From UBA8199 sp035358715 (GTDB lineage Bacteria; Verrucomicrobiota; Verrucomicrobiia; Limisphaerales; UBA8199), in contig DAOPPX010000021.1 of assembly GCA_035358715.1 (NCBI GenBank), forward strand, positions 1 through 51,088: DNA of 51,088 nt, written 5' to 3'. The notes beneath the pieces were generated by a model. It saw only the letters and a program-made list of their open reading frames with translations, was not told the origin of the DNA and searched no databases. Of the stretch, positions 10,101 through 19,957 are shown in pieces (the first letter of the stretch is position 1; each line of letters starts with the position of its first letter). A program made the translations under genes and the position numbers.

Positions 10101-13100
10101 GGATCACGCAAGACCCGCACCACGATGGCTTTGGCCGTCTCACCGGGGTTGAAGGTAAGAGTGCCGCTCGGGATTCCAACATAGTTGGTGCCGGCCAAGG
10201 CTGTCAGGTTGGTGGTGGCATACTGGACGGTCGTAGTCAGGTTGGTGCCGTTCTGGCGCAGAACCTGCAGAGACACCGACCCGGCGGTTTCTGAAACGGC
10301 ATAAATCGGCGCCGCGAATGTGATCCCTACGTCATCATCCACGATTGTGACGGGGACAATCGTGGGCCCCGTCAAAGCCGCCCCGCCAGTGGCATTCGTT
10401 AGCACCACCGAGAACGCCACATTCACCTCGACGCTGCTATTATTGATCATGGGCACCGCGATGGTCTTGCGGGTCTCCCCATCGGCAAAAACAACCGCAC
10501 CGTTCGTAGCGATGTATTTCACGCCGGCCAATGCCGTTCCGTCGCGGGTATAGTAGTCGGCCGTCACAGTCCCGGCGGAACCGCCGGTGCGGAGGACATC
10601 CAAGAGGGCGAAGAGGTTTCCTTCGCTGACCACATAGCTGGGCGAACTGAACGCGAGGGTTCCCGGAGAGGTGCTGGTTTCCAGGATTGTCAGCGTGGCG
10701 GCCGCCGGCGTTGACAACAGGGCATTGGTCGGGTTGGCCAGCGCCATCGTCACCGTCTGGTTGCCCAGAACTTGCGTATCGTTAAGGATCGGAATGAAGA
10801 CGTTCTGAACCGTCTGGCCGGGGCTGAAGACGACGTTCGTCTCCACCGGAATGTACCGCTCGTAGGGCTGGGCAGTGCCGCCCCCCGTGGTCATGAAATC
10901 CACCTGGGCGGAGCCAACGGTGCTGCCGAAGCGCTCAATCGTTACCGTCGCGCGGCCCTCTTGCGCATTCTTGGCGATGGAGTAGGAAGGCGACGAGAAG
11001 CGCACCGCGCTGTCCACGTTGCTGACCCAGAGCGTGGCGATAGGCTGGTTGCCGAGCCCGGCAAGGCCCAAGGGTTCGATATTGGTTAACTGCAGGCTCA
11101 CGGCCAGATCCGGCGCGACCTGAAAATCATGCCGAAGGGGGATGAGGACAGTCCCGAAGGTCTCGCCGGGCGGGAAGGTGGTCGTGAACAAACCGCCATC
11201 ATAGTTGATGCCGTTCACAGCCCCGTTGGGCGGCGCGCCGTCGGTGGCGGACACAGTAACATAAACATTGGGCCCGCCGGCCGGCGCGCTGGTGCCGCCG
11301 CGCCGCCGCACAGTGATGACGGCATTCGGCGCGGTCTCATCGGCGCCAAAGGTCGCGGCGGTAAACTCAAAGGTGCCGGAGCCAGTGACGGAACGCCCAT
11401 AGATGCGCGTCAGGTATGGCGCGCTCGCATTGTCGTAGGTGGTAAAACCGCCACCCAGTAGAATCGCATCGTCGGGCTGCACTACGATTGATGCAACGAA
11501 GTTGTTGCAGCCGGCGCCAAAGTTAATGGTAGGATCAACGGACCCATCCGGGTTGATGCGCGTCAGATGGTTGCGCTCCACGTTGCCGTAGCGGGTAAAG
11601 CCGCCCCCGAGCAGAATCCGGTTGTCGGGTTGCAGGGCGATGGCATAAACCGCGCCGTCGGCCCCCACAGCCCCGTCAAAGCTCGCGTCGAGGGAGCCGT
11701 CGGGGTTGAGCCGGGCGATACGATTCTGAGGCGTGCCGTCGAAGCTGGTGAACAGTCCGCCGACGAGAATGCGGCCATCCAACTGAATGGCCAGGGCGCG
11801 AACGGAATCGTTCGCGCCAGTCCCCGGATTGTTGAAGCTGGCGTCTAAAGACCCGTCGGCGTTGAGCCGGGCGATGTGGTTGCGCGCTACGCCGTTGATC
11901 GAGGTGAAATCGCCGCCGATGATGATCTTGCGATCGGCCTGGACCGCGATGGCCCAGACCGGCCCGTCAATGCCGTTGGCGCCAGTGTCAGCATTGAAGC
12001 CAAGGTCCACTGATCCGCTGTCGGTGAACTGGGCCAGGTAGCGACGGGGCGCGCCATTCGCCAGTGTGAAAGTGCCGCCGACGAGAATCTTGCGCACGGT
12101 CCGGTTGCTGTCGGCGAACGTCTCGGCGATTGCGTAGGCGCTTTCGTTCAGCGCGGAGCCCGGATCGAACTGCCAGTCGAGCGTGCCGTCCAGGTTCAGG
12201 CGCGCGAAGTGGCTGCGGTTGATGCCGTCGTAACGTAGGAAATCCCCGCCGATCAGCATGCGGCCATCGGTTTGAAGCGCGAGAGCGCGAACCGTGTCAT
12301 CGGCGCCGCCCGGTTTGGACGCAAAAGTGATATCAAGCGTGCCATCCGCATTGAGGCGGGCGACACGATGGCGGGTGATATAATTGGCCAGCGTGAAGCT
12401 GCCGGCGGCGACTATGGCCCCGTTAGGCTGCAAGGCCACGGCATTGACGGCGCCGTTGAAGAGAGGCTGAAAATTGGGATCAACTCCGCCGGGCGGCAGG
12501 TTGAACGTCTCATCATCCACCAGCGCAAGCGAGGCGGTAGTGGGGGGACTCAGGACTCCGGGCGGCACAGGATCAGTCAACTGCAGCACGACCGAGCGGT
12601 TCGCCATATTGTTTGTCGGGTTATCAATTAACTGAACAGTGAAGACCTTGCTGACCTCTCCCGGACCAAAGGTGAGGGAGCCATTCGTGGGAACGAAATC
12701 CGCACCAGGAGCCGCGTTGATGCCGGTTGAGGCATTAAAGGTTGCGCTAACAGTGCCCACGCTGCCCTCCCGGCGCACGACCGGGATAATGGCGAAGCCG
12801 CCGCTCTCGCTTTGGGCGTAGGTCGGGCTGCTGAAGGATAGAGTGCCGAGTTTGTCCACGTTCAGGATGGTCATTACGGCGTTGCTGACCTGGCCCAGGG
12901 CCGTGTAGTTGGTCATGCCGTTCAAAACCGGTGTGGATAGCTGGAGACCAACCGTAAGATCAGAGGTGATTTGGTTGTCGTGCAGCACCGGGACGACAAA
13001 CGATTTCGGGGTGCTGTCTCCGTTGGCCCAGGTGAGCAGCACGTTGGTTACCGGCAAATAATTGACGTTGGGCACGGCGGGGGTGTTGGTGGCACTGGCC

Positions 13101-16100
13101 GGGGTATTGGTGGTGGAACAAAGCACTGTCATGGTTCCCTGGCTGCCGCCGGTGCGAGTCACGGTAATGAGCGCGTGGCCTGCGTCCTCGTTGGTTGCGA
13201 ATGATGTCACACTAAAGTTCAGGCGGCCCTGGGGGAAGTCACCATCAACAATGGTCAGCCAAGCGTTGGTGATGCCGCCCAGCGCAGTGCCGTTCATGGG
13301 GTGCTGGGCGACGATGTTGGTGATCACCAGCAGCAGTGCCAGGTCCGGGTCGACCTGCCCGTTCCGCCGGATGCCGACGTTGAAGCTCTGGTTGGTGATC
13401 CCAGGATAGAACGTCAACGTGCCGCTGGTCGCGTAGTAGTTGACGTTGGAACGGGCGAAGCCAATGCCCAGCGGCGGGGTGCCCGGGAGATCAAAAGTCA
13501 TGTACTTCAAAGTGACGGTATCCCCGCTGCCGTTGGTGCGGATGACCATGATGGAGGCGCTGGTCATCGTTTCACTGACCGTATAGTTCGTCGTGATGAA
13601 GGTAAAGGTGCCCGGCGGGTCGCGGTTATCAATAATCAATGACGGGGTGGAAGGTTGCGGCCCGAGCGCCGTGCCAAGCGGAACGTTGGCGCCACCCAGG
13701 AAGAATGTGTCCGCCTGTGCCGGGATACTCAGGTTGAGGTCATACGACCGGTTGCCGGAGGAGCTCGTGTTATTGATGATACTGACCTCGGGCATAGGGA
13801 TCCCCACAACAAAGAGGTCGGGGAACACGGTAAGGGAGACGGGATAATTCGTGCCCCAGATGCCATCGCTCACCATGCGCGTATAGGACCAGGTGGAGCC
13901 GAACGAGGCCTGGCCAAAGGTGATGGGATCATAGGTGTAGTCCTGGCCGTAGATCGCCGCCCCGGGACCGACCGGCAGGGGATCAGGCGAGAAGCGCGAC
14001 GAGATCGTCCCCAGCGTGCCGTTGGCGCGCGTGATGGTCACCCGGAGGCGTTGGCCATTCTTATTCGCATTATTGAAACCGGAACCGCTGGGATAGGTGA
14101 TGGTAATATTGCCGGGGCCAGTGGTAGAACCGCCGCGGAGGAGGGCCAAGTTCTCCCGGTTATCGCGGGATCGCCGAGCGCCACCGCCTCCCCCCACGAG
14201 GGAGAAGCTACCCCCGATGAGGACATCGTGCACAGCCTCCCCGTTCACTATAACCTGATTCAGGCCAAGGGCGTAAACGACGTTGTGCGGATAGAGGTCG
14301 GGGTTGAACAGCGGATTGCCCAGGCCCGCGAAGTGGTTGTAGGCCATGTCCAGGAAACTGGTATCAACCGCACCATCGGCAAACAAACGGGCCAACCCCA
14401 CGCGGCGCGTGCCGTTGAAGGCGGTGAACATGCCTCCGATGTATATTCTGGAGTCAACAGGCGAAAAGAGAACCGAATAGACAGCATCGTTGGCGCTGGA
14501 GCCGGGGCTGAAAGTCGGGTCGAGGGCCCCGGTCGCCGATAGACGCGTCAGGCCATGGTGGCTGGCCGTGTGGAACTGGGTAAAGGCGCCCCCGACGAGG
14601 ATTTTGCCGTCGGGCTGGACGAGCACCGTATAAATGGTGTCATTGGCCCCCAGGCCGGGGTCGAACGTGGTATCCAACGAGCCATCGGCATTGAGCCGCG
14701 CGATGCGGGAGCGCAAGAAACCGCCGGCCACGGTAAAATCTCCGCCAATGACCACCTTGCCATCACTCTGCGGCGCCACGGCCCAGACAGTGCCATTGAG
14801 TCCGAGGCCGCTGGTGTCAAAGGTGAGGTCCACATTACCCAGGGCATCGAGGCGGGCAACGTGATCGCGCGGGTAGTTGTTGCAGTTGTCAAACTGGCCA
14901 CCAATCACGACGCTGTCGTTAGTGCTCAGGGCGAGCGACCAGACGATGTCATCAACGCCCACGCCCGGGTTGAAGGAGAGGTCCACGCCGCCAGACGGTG
15001 TGAGCCGTGCTACCCGGTAACGATTGACGCCATTGACCGCACGGAAGTCGCCGCCCATAAGTATATTGCCGTCGGTCTGCAACGCCAACGAGGTCACCAG
15101 CCCATCGGCGCCGTTGCCTGGGTCAAAGCTCTCATCAATCGTGCCATTGAGATTGACGCGAGCGATGCGGTTGCGCAAAAAGGCGTTATAGGCGGTGAAA
15201 CCGCCGCCGATCACGGCGCGCCCGTCCGGCTGGATCGCGAGGGCGAAAATGACGGCGTTGGCGCCGGGGAAGGGGTTGCCGGGCGGCTGGGTGTGCGGGT
15301 TAAAGCCCGCCTCGAGGGCGCCGGCAGGTTGATCGTTGCCATCAAACGGGATAGTTACGACACAGGAATCCACTTCGCCCTTCTTGCAGTTCTGAGCGCC
15401 CGCATCCGACAACTCGACTAGGAAGTCTTCATTGAATTCAACTAGGCTGTCGTTATTGATTGGGATCAGGATTTCCTTGGGAATGAAATCAAATGCATCC
15501 CACTTGACCGTGCCGCTGTAAGGGCCGCCGAAATCCCACGGGCCAACGCCGCGCGGAGAGCTATCGGGCGGGTCCGGGGTGGCGTAATCCGACTCAGGCG
15601 ACAAGTCGAATATGTTATTACGCAGGTCCCCGAGGTTGATCAGACTGTTAATCCCCCACCGGATCTCGCAACTTTGACTGGGGTCGCCAGCGCCGCCGCG
15701 CGTGAACACGACATGCGCATAGCCATCGTGCCCATGCCTGTCCCCATACACCTCCGAAAGGACTATATGATGTTTGACAGCGAAGTTAATGATGTTGGTG
15801 GCGGCAGCGAAGAAAGGAACGGGCGGCTCTTCCGGATCGCCGAAGCCATTTCTGATGTTGGTTTCGAGCATGCGGCCCACACTCGTATCCTGGCCGGCCA
15901 GGATCGCCGGCGGCGCGAGCAGATTGGTGTTTTCCTGCGGGTCAAAGCGCACCGCGACGACTTGCACTCCAAAGTGGTAATTGGGATTGAAGGGCGCCGC
16001 GTTGGTATCCTCGGGGTCGCCTGCAAAAGGGGCGTCCATAATCGGCACCTGGAACGTCTTGAGCATTTCGAAATCATCGAAGACGAGCGTCACATTAACC

Positions 16101-16807
16101 GGTTCGTAATCAACACCCTCAGTGGCCGGAGTCAATTCACCGGTGTAGTTGGTGGTCACCACGTCCACCAGCACCCGGCCTGAGTACCCAAAGGCGCGAC
16201 CAACAGCGAATTGGATGGCTCCCTCGTTCTTGCCGGCTTCGACCTGCGGTTTGGCAAAGTAGAATAGCCCGCCGAAGTTATAGCCCCAGGTTAACTGGAC
16301 CTGGCCGCCACCTCCATTGCTATCCACCGCCACGTAGTAGGTGCCGCCTTGCTTGACGGGAAAAGTAACAGCGCTCGGCCCGCCCGCCACTGTGGGGCCG
16401 AATCCTTGGCTCAGGTCCATATCGTCATTGGCGGCCAGGGGAAAGAGGGGGCCGTCAACCGCGGCGTTGGTGTTAGCCGGAACCGCATAGACCGCCAGGC
16501 GGGTATCAACGGCGCTGCCGTAGGTATGCATCGTAACTGTGCCGTCCTGGATGCCAATGAGCTTGTGCCAAACGGAATTGGCAGCGGCCGCGCCCGCATG
16601 GTTTGGTTCACCCGCTTCGGCGGTCGCCTCGGGAGTGTCAATGTTTGTCGTGCCCCAAAAGCCGGAGATGACGGTGGCACTGGCGAAATTGTCGTTCTCG
16701 GGCGCCGCTGCAAGGGCGGCCGCAGTCAAACCGAGCCAGGCAAACAGCCAGAGCGGCAAAATTGCCAGCCGGTTGAAGATTGAGGTATTCATTCGTAATC
16801 TTCGCAT
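7190..16807 (-). CDS. Giant surface protein with delta-60, Calx-beta, P-domain and DUF11 repeats
   Basis: A 3205-residue exported protein, the largest in the window. After a signal peptide (about residues 8-34 from the first ATG; the ATG at 16792 is an equally good start) come: a PPC-like beta domain with the PENDNFASA opening (about 35-190); about six delta-60 repeats (about 505-810) with the signature IARL..DG.LD.TF.PG; several Calx-beta domains (about 880-1430); a second block of six to seven delta-60 repeats (about 1440-1805); more Calx-beta domains (about 1810-2500); an ESGP-type module and a P domain (about 2515-2800); two DUF11 domains (about 2806-3050); and two tandem copies of the C-terminal Trp/RFFR module. 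Delta-60 repeats (about 55 residues) probably form beta-propeller-like folds, and Calx-beta domains often bind calcium. No catalytic domain is recognisable. Likely an adhesin or a surface-layer/matrix protein; this is inference. Asn and Thr are very frequent. Confidence 0.88.
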   Translation of the reverse strand: MRRLRMNTSIFNRLAILPLWLFAWLGLTAAALAAAPENDNFASATVISGFWGTTNIDTPEATAEAGEPNHAGAAAANSVWHKLIGIQDGTVTMHTYGSAVDTRLAVYAVPANTNAAVDGPLFPLAANDDMDLSQGFGPTVAGGPSAVTFPVKQGGTYYVAVDSNGGGGQVQLTWGYNFGGLFYFAKPQVEAGKNEGAIQFAVGRAFGYSGRVLVDVVTTNYTGELTPATEGVDYEPVNVTLVFDDFEMLKTFQVPIMDAPFAGDPEDTNAAPFNPNYHFGVQVVAVRFDPQENTNLLAPPAILAGQDTSVGRMLETNIRNGFGDPEEPPVPFFAAATNIINFAVKHHIVLSEVYGDRHGHDGYAHVVFTRGGAGDPSQSCEIRWGINSLINLGDLRNNIFDLSPESDYATPDPPDSSPRGVGPWDFGGPYSGTVKWDAFDFIPKEILIPINNDSLVEFNEDFLVELSDAGAQNCKKGEVDSCVVTIPFDGNDQPAGALEAGFNPHTQPPGNPFPGANAVIFALAIQPDGRAVIGGGFTAYNAFLRNRIARVNLNGTIDESFDPGNGADGLVTSLALQTDGNILMGGDFRAVNGVNRYRVARLTPSGGVDLSFNPGVGVDDIVWSLALSTNDSVVIGGQFDNCNNYPRDHVARLDALGNVDLTFDTSGLGLNGTVWAVAPQSDGKVVIGGDFTVAGGFLRSRIARLNADGSLDTTFDPGLGANDTIYTVLVQPDGKILVGGAFTQFHTASHHGLTRLSATGALDPTFSPGSSANDAVYSVLFSPVDSRIYIGGMFTAFNGTRRVGLARLFADGAVDTSFLDMAYNHFAGLGNPLFNPDLYPHNVVYALGLNQVIVNGEAVHDVLIGGSFSLVGGGGGARRSRDNRENLALLRGGSTTGPGNITITYPSGSGFNNANKNGQRLRVTITRANGTLGTISSRFSPDPLPVGPGAAIYGQDYTYDPITFGQASFGSTWSYTRMVSDGIWGTNYPVSLTVFPDLFVVGIPMPEVSIINNTSSSGNRSYDLNLSIPAQADTFFLGGANVPLGTALGPQPSTPSLIIDNRDPPGTFTFITTNYTVSETMTSASIMVIRTNGSGDTVTLKYMTFDLPGTPPLGIGFARSNVNYYATSGTLTFYPGITNQSFNVGIRRNGQVDPDLALLLVITNIVAQHPMNGTALGGITNAWLTIVDGDFPQGRLNFSVTSFATNEDAGHALITVTRTGGSQGTMTVLCSTTNTPASATNTPAVPNVNYLPVTNVLLTWANGDSTPKSFVVPVLHDNQITSDLTVGLQLSTPVLNGMTNYTALGQVSNAVMTILNVDKLGTLSFSSPTYAQSESGGFAIIPVVRREGSVGTVSATFNASTGINAAPGADFVPTNGSLTFGPGEVSKVFTVQLIDNPTNNMANRSVVLQLTDPVPPGVLSPPTTASLALVDDETFNLPPGGVDPNFQPLFNGAVNAVALQPNGAIVAAGSFTLANYITRHRVARLNADGTLDITFASKPGGADDTVRALALQTDGRMLIGGDFLRYDGINRSHFARLNLDGTLDWQFDPGSALNESAYAIAETFADSNRTVRKILVGGTFTLANGAPRRYLAQFTDSGSVDLGFNADTGANGIDGPVWAIAVQADRKIIIGGDFTSINGVARNHIARLNADGSLDASFNNPGTGANDSVRALAIQLDGRILVGGLFTSFDGTPQNRIARLNPDGSLDASFDGAVGADGAVYAIALQPDNRILLGGGFTRYGNVERNHLTRINPDGSVDPTINFGAGCNNFVASIVVQPDDAILLGGGFTTYDNASAPYLTRIYGRSVTGSGTFEFTAATFGADETAPNAVITVRRRGGTSAPAGGPNVYVTVSATDGAPPNGAVNGINYDGGLFTTTFPPGETFGTVLIPLRHDFQVAPDLAVSLQLTNIEPLGLAGLGNQPIATLWVSNVDSAVRFSSPSYSIAKNAQEGRATVTIERFGSTVGSAQVDFMTTGGGTAQPYERYIPVETNVVFSPGQTVQNVFIPILNDTQVLGNQTVTMALANPTNALLSTPAAATLTILETSTSPGTLAFSSPSYVVSEGNLFALLDVLRTGGSAGTVTADYYTRDGTALAGVKYIATNGAVVFADGETRKTIAVPMINNSSVEVNVAFSVVLTNATGGAALTGPTIVPVTIVDDDVGITFAAPIYAVSETAGSVSLQVLRQNGTNLTTTVQYATTNLTALAGTNYVGIPSGTLTFNPGETAKAIVVRVLRDPRVTGDLQFMVNLRDPSAPAQLFNYSSTVVNVLDRDTGFAFATTNRLVITNADLSTLTTASYGVFKSSSNLLVTIVRSNANTGTVSVNYATATYDNDTAVPGVDYASTSGLLTFSNNVPLQSFVVPILNNRQPEGHRTFSINLFNPTAGAQLIPPTTATVTITDDLAAISFSSPDYRVNENGGFATITVLRSNYTNSVVSVNYATAPLSAIPGVNYTNVSGTLTFNRGETVKTFTVPVLDDGVLRGDTTVQLGLSNPVGNAVFINPSAATLTILETDGSLIVNAGTALIRESGPTNGVIDPGETVTLLFALRNKLGTNTSSLVATLLATNGIANPKANFTNTPAANNYGALVPRGPSASRPFTFTAAGTNGQTITATFQLYDGATDLGQVLFSFALGQSPIRFANPAAITINDYSSATPYPSIINVSGLAGLVSKTTVTLSNLSHAWPSDIAAVLFSPSGQKSFLMAKCGGSYTLDDVTLTFDEAAANSVTNGKSGPIVSGTNRPTSYALATPPFLPAITPPAYYSTNLSVFNGIDPNGAWSLYVIDDSPGADGVISNGWSINLVTAGVVPAAADVGLTMTASPLTNVVNDSLTFTLSLTNYGPSRATNIVVTDILPAGMVYVSSSRSTGSITNSDGVFTWTVPWLETNAWATSALTVRVTNTGVFTNTAALTTSTSDLNPDDDIASAVVSVLTPTANLVLTLAGTPNPVWLTNYLTYTMTISNLGPAIATGVIASNTLPPAVTFFSASPGGANYTAAYTPSGRLIILFTNLGSLAPGARTNLTITVKTEAPGTITDTAGCRSDIVDPFKANNSAAVKTIVQPVAMPLALARRNGGLAISWPAYAGYYLESTADLAPPVIWEPVTDAQVSLAGGTITAVVPIGFDNRFFRLNWTSEPTPLPLSISRAGANVTIAWPADVWNYSLESTPTLSPPMVWTRVTSPAPVLVNGLNTVTLPIGGGQIFRLHAQQP

Positions 16808-16906
16808 AACACTTCATTGCGTTCAGGCGCGCACAAACTCATTCCCTGCGCACCCGTAAAAATCCAGGCCTCGACTCCATCCGGCGGCGCCCGCAACTCG
16901 GGCCGA

Positions 16907-19900
16907 TCACGGCATCGCGGCGTCCACGCGCACACGATAGAACCGGCTGCCAGCGGCTGGTGGTTGCACGATTTGCTGGCGGCCACCGGCTGAACCGAGG
17001 ACAAATTGGGTCAAGACCTGCCAATTGGCGGTTTGGAGCGTCGGCTTGTAGAACACCGTGTTGGTCGAGTATGGAATGCTGTTCCAGGAAAGCACCACAC
17101 CCGGCTGGGGCAGATTGGCCAGCACGGCGGACAGGCCCACCAGGGACGGCACGAACACTGGCGTGGGATCCTGGCAGTTAAGGATGCCGTCGCCATCGGA
17201 ATCCAGGGTGCAGCTTTGAACCAGAGCCAGGTTCACCCGGTTGGTCGTGCCGTTGGGATAGACCAGGTTCGTGGAGCTGAAGGTCCCCGCGTAGGAGGGA
17301 ACCCAGTTCAATCCGCCGCCGTTCTTGCCGTTGAGCTTCTCAGCCCAGGAGACGCCATTGATGAGAAGCTGCGCGTAATAGATCTTCATGCCTGGCAGGA
17401 ACTGGAGATTTGCGACGTTGCCGCTGCTATCAATCTTGGTCATGTGATTCCGGAGTTCGAGGCAATCCACGTAGAGCGCGTTGACTCCCGCAGCGGGCTG
17501 GAACTGGAATCGAGTGGTATTCGTGAGGCCATCGAGGATAAGCCGCCCGATCGCCGCGTTATTCGTGTAGCCCGCCGCAACCGGCCCCCGGTCCCACCCG
17601 GCCCAACTGTTGGGGACCTGAGCCCCGGGAAGCCCGGTGTTGGTGATGGTCGTGGCCAGGAGGCTGCTCTGGGTAGGGAGTCTCATCAGGTTAATCCCGT
17701 AGCCCACATTCCAAACATTCCTGCGGATGACGGAATCGGCCCCGCCACTCAGGCTGCCATCGTCGAGGGAGTTGGTGACGGAAAGGGTGAGTGAATTGCC
17801 GGCGTGCAGCACATGGTTGCTCACCACCAGGCTGCCGGCTTGGATGACGATGGAGCCTGCAGGACCCGGCGCCAGGAATTCCCCATTGGTGAGAACCGCG
17901 GTCTGCGCCTGCCGCAACTGGAGGGTGCCGCCGGTGGCCAGGAAAGTGCCGCTGTTCTGGAAAGTGCTGGCGAAGATGAAGCTGCCGTAGTTGGTGACAC
18001 CACCGGTGTTTACGAAGACGGCGTAAGGGTTGGAGGAATTGGTCGGGCCGGTGTAGGGCGAGGTTTGTGATCCGCCGAACACAATAAGATTCTGGGCGCG
18101 GATGCCGCCATGATTGGTGAGATATTGCAGCCGCAGCGTCGCTGCCGGCCACAGCACTGCCGGATTAAGGTAGTTGAGGATTCCGGCGGGAGTGGCAGCA
18201 CCCGGCTCGTTGGTGGTCAGGGTCAGCCGCCGCGTGTTAATCAGCAGGTTGGAGGTGACGTTGAAGACATCGCTGATGAGGATGCTGTCGTCGTGCGTCG
18301 CGGCATTGGTGGAGCTGAGGTTGAGGGTTTGCACCAGCAGCGGCGAGGAGGGTTCAAGCTGGGTATCCACGAAGAGCACGTGGAACCGGTTGGTGATGTT
18401 GTCAATAATGTTGGTCCAGCGCGCGCTGAACAGGTCGCAGATACCAATCGGGCGGGGCAGGTAAGGCACCAGCACGTTGGTAATGTCCAACATGCCGTTG
18501 GTGCTCCGAAGGTAAAGGTCGGCATACGGCGCGGCAATCTCCGCGCCGGCGCTGCCGCCGAAGTGGTTGGTCGCTTTCAGGAGGACATAGCTCACGCTGC
18601 TGATTTGCGAGTTGGACAGGACCATGTATTTGTCCGCCGTCAACTCGATGCGCCCCGGCAGGTTGGTCACGTTCTGGCCGGCAACCTCACCCATGAGGGT
18701 CGAGGCGGGCTGGAAAACCGCCTGGTAGGCGGTCCATTCGTTGGTGACGGCGCCATTTGGAGTGCCAGATTCAAACGTGCCCTCCGGGATAATCGTCGGC
18801 TCGGCGGGAGTGCCCAGCGAGAAACGTTCGCCCCGGTAGAAAGTGTAGTTCCACGGGATATAGGTCGGGCGGTTATACCCGATGCCCGCGTACCCGTTCC
18901 AGAGAAGCTGGAAGTTCGTGTAGGACAGAAAGTCATCCTCGAGGTACATGTAATTGGTCGCAACTCCCAGGGCGTTGGTGGACAACCATGACCATTCCAC
19001 AATATCCGGCCCCAGATCATAGGGACCGCCAGTGAAGGCCGGGAAATAGACTTTAGCCTCTATCGCCGGGTTGGTGTTGCTGAGAAACACCGCCCGGACG
19101 GTCCGATTGGAGCCGGACAGATCGGTCACGTCCAGCAAGTACGGCACAAAGCTGGCGCCGCCCAACTGCTGTTCGGTAACCACATAACTCCGGTTGGTAA
19201 CGATGTGGTACTGCGTAAGAGGCGGAGCCATTTCGTAGTAGAACACCGGGTTAATCCCATTGGGGTAAAACAACGGGCGCTGGGTAACCGGATCGCCCAG
19301 CCCCCAGTAACCGTCGAAGAAGCCGGCATTGAAGAAGATGCCGCCATTCTGGCCGCTGAAGCCGCTGCTCTCCATTGCCAGGGTTCCGTAGGCCAGGTCA
19401 ATTCTCTCGCCCTTGAGGGTCAGCAGGCTGTTATAGCCCATGTTGATGGTGCCGGGGTTGACAATGTTAGTCGCGTTAACCTTGCACTTAACCCCTTCGC
19501 CCGAGCCAACCAGGTTAAACAGAAAGCCGCCGATGTTGAAGACATTGGATGTCCCCAGAGTGCCACAGTCAATAGTGCCGCTGTTGTGAAGGCTGGAGGC
19601 TCGCTTCCCGGAACCAGACAGGGGGAAGGTCTGGATATCAAACCCGGTATTACAGCTCATGGTTGCGCCGAAATCGTTAATGAAATCCAACGTCTCCGAC
19701 CAACCTCTGTAAGGTGGCGTAGTGACCGGAAGAGCCCACATGTTGAAATTGGTGAAGTTAATGCCGAACTCGGCGTGGTTGATGAAAGTGGTCGCGACGA
19801 TGTTAGGCGGGATTTCCGGCGGACACTGGACGACAGTCCAGTTCTCGTATGTCTGGCTAAAGGCCTTCGACACCAGGGTCAGCACCATCAGGGCCAAAAT

Positions 19901-19915
19901 TGACTTCTGCTTCAT
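16907..19915 (-). CDS. Large exported protein of unknown function with C-terminal RFYR module
   Basis: 1002 residues with a clear signal peptide (MKQKSILALMVLTLVSKAFS, cleavage near 20). I do not recognise a family for the body, which is Asn/Thr/Ser-rich, beta-type sequence with repeated NTG and GTL segments that may form a beta-helix in the middle (about 560-780). Near the C terminus an Asp-rich stretch, DSDGDGILNCQDPTPV, looks like a thrombospondin type-3-like calcium-binding loop. It is followed by the C-terminal module shared with neighbours (LSWNS..., NWQVL..., GSRFYRV). Upstream of the ATG, GAGAG is a possible ribosome binding site. It lies 42 nt after the 774-residue gene and about 100 nt before the 3205-residue gene. 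Probably a cell-surface or matrix protein. Confidence 0.82.
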   Translation of the reverse strand: MKQKSILALMVLTLVSKAFSQTYENWTVVQCPPEIPPNIVATTFINHAEFGINFTNFNMWALPVTTPPYRGWSETLDFINDFGATMSCNTGFDIQTFPLSGSGKRASSLHNSGTIDCGTLGTSNVFNIGGFLFNLVGSGEGVKCKVNATNIVNPGTINMGYNSLLTLKGERIDLAYGTLAMESSGFSGQNGGIFFNAGFFDGYWGLGDPVTQRPLFYPNGINPVFYYEMAPPLTQYHIVTNRSYVVTEQQLGGASFVPYLLDVTDLSGSNRTVRAVFLSNTNPAIEAKVYFPAFTGGPYDLGPDIVEWSWLSTNALGVATNYMYLEDDFLSYTNFQLLWNGYAGIGYNRPTYIPWNYTFYRGERFSLGTPAEPTIIPEGTFESGTPNGAVTNEWTAYQAVFQPASTLMGEVAGQNVTNLPGRIELTADKYMVLSNSQISSVSYVLLKATNHFGGSAGAEIAAPYADLYLRSTNGMLDITNVLVPYLPRPIGICDLFSARWTNIIDNITNRFHVLFVDTQLEPSSPLLVQTLNLSSTNAATHDDSILISDVFNVTSNLLINTRRLTLTTNEPGAATPAGILNYLNPAVLWPAATLRLQYLTNHGGIRAQNLIVFGGSQTSPYTGPTNSSNPYAVFVNTGGVTNYGSFIFASTFQNSGTFLATGGTLQLRQAQTAVLTNGEFLAPGPAGSIVIQAGSLVVSNHVLHAGNSLTLSVTNSLDDGSLSGGADSVIRRNVWNVGYGINLMRLPTQSSLLATTITNTGLPGAQVPNSWAGWDRGPVAAGYTNNAAIGRLILDGLTNTTRFQFQPAAGVNALYVDCLELRNHMTKIDSSGNVANLQFLPGMKIYYAQLLINGVSWAEKLNGKNGGGLNWVPSYAGTFSSTNLVYPNGTTNRVNLALVQSCTLDSDGDGILNCQDPTPVFVPSLVGLSAVLANLPQPGVVLSWNSIPYSTNTVFYKPTLQTANWQVLTQFVLGSAGGRQQIVQPPAAGSRFYRVRVDAAMP

Positions 19916-19957
19916 AAAGAATCTCTCAGACGGGGCGCCCCGGCCGGTTCGCAGTGG

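Noticed and set aside
11400..15300. Periodic repeats that could be mistaken for a CRISPR array
   Set aside because: They are ~165-nt coding repeats (delta-60 domains) with protein-level, not DNA-level, conservation and no spacers.
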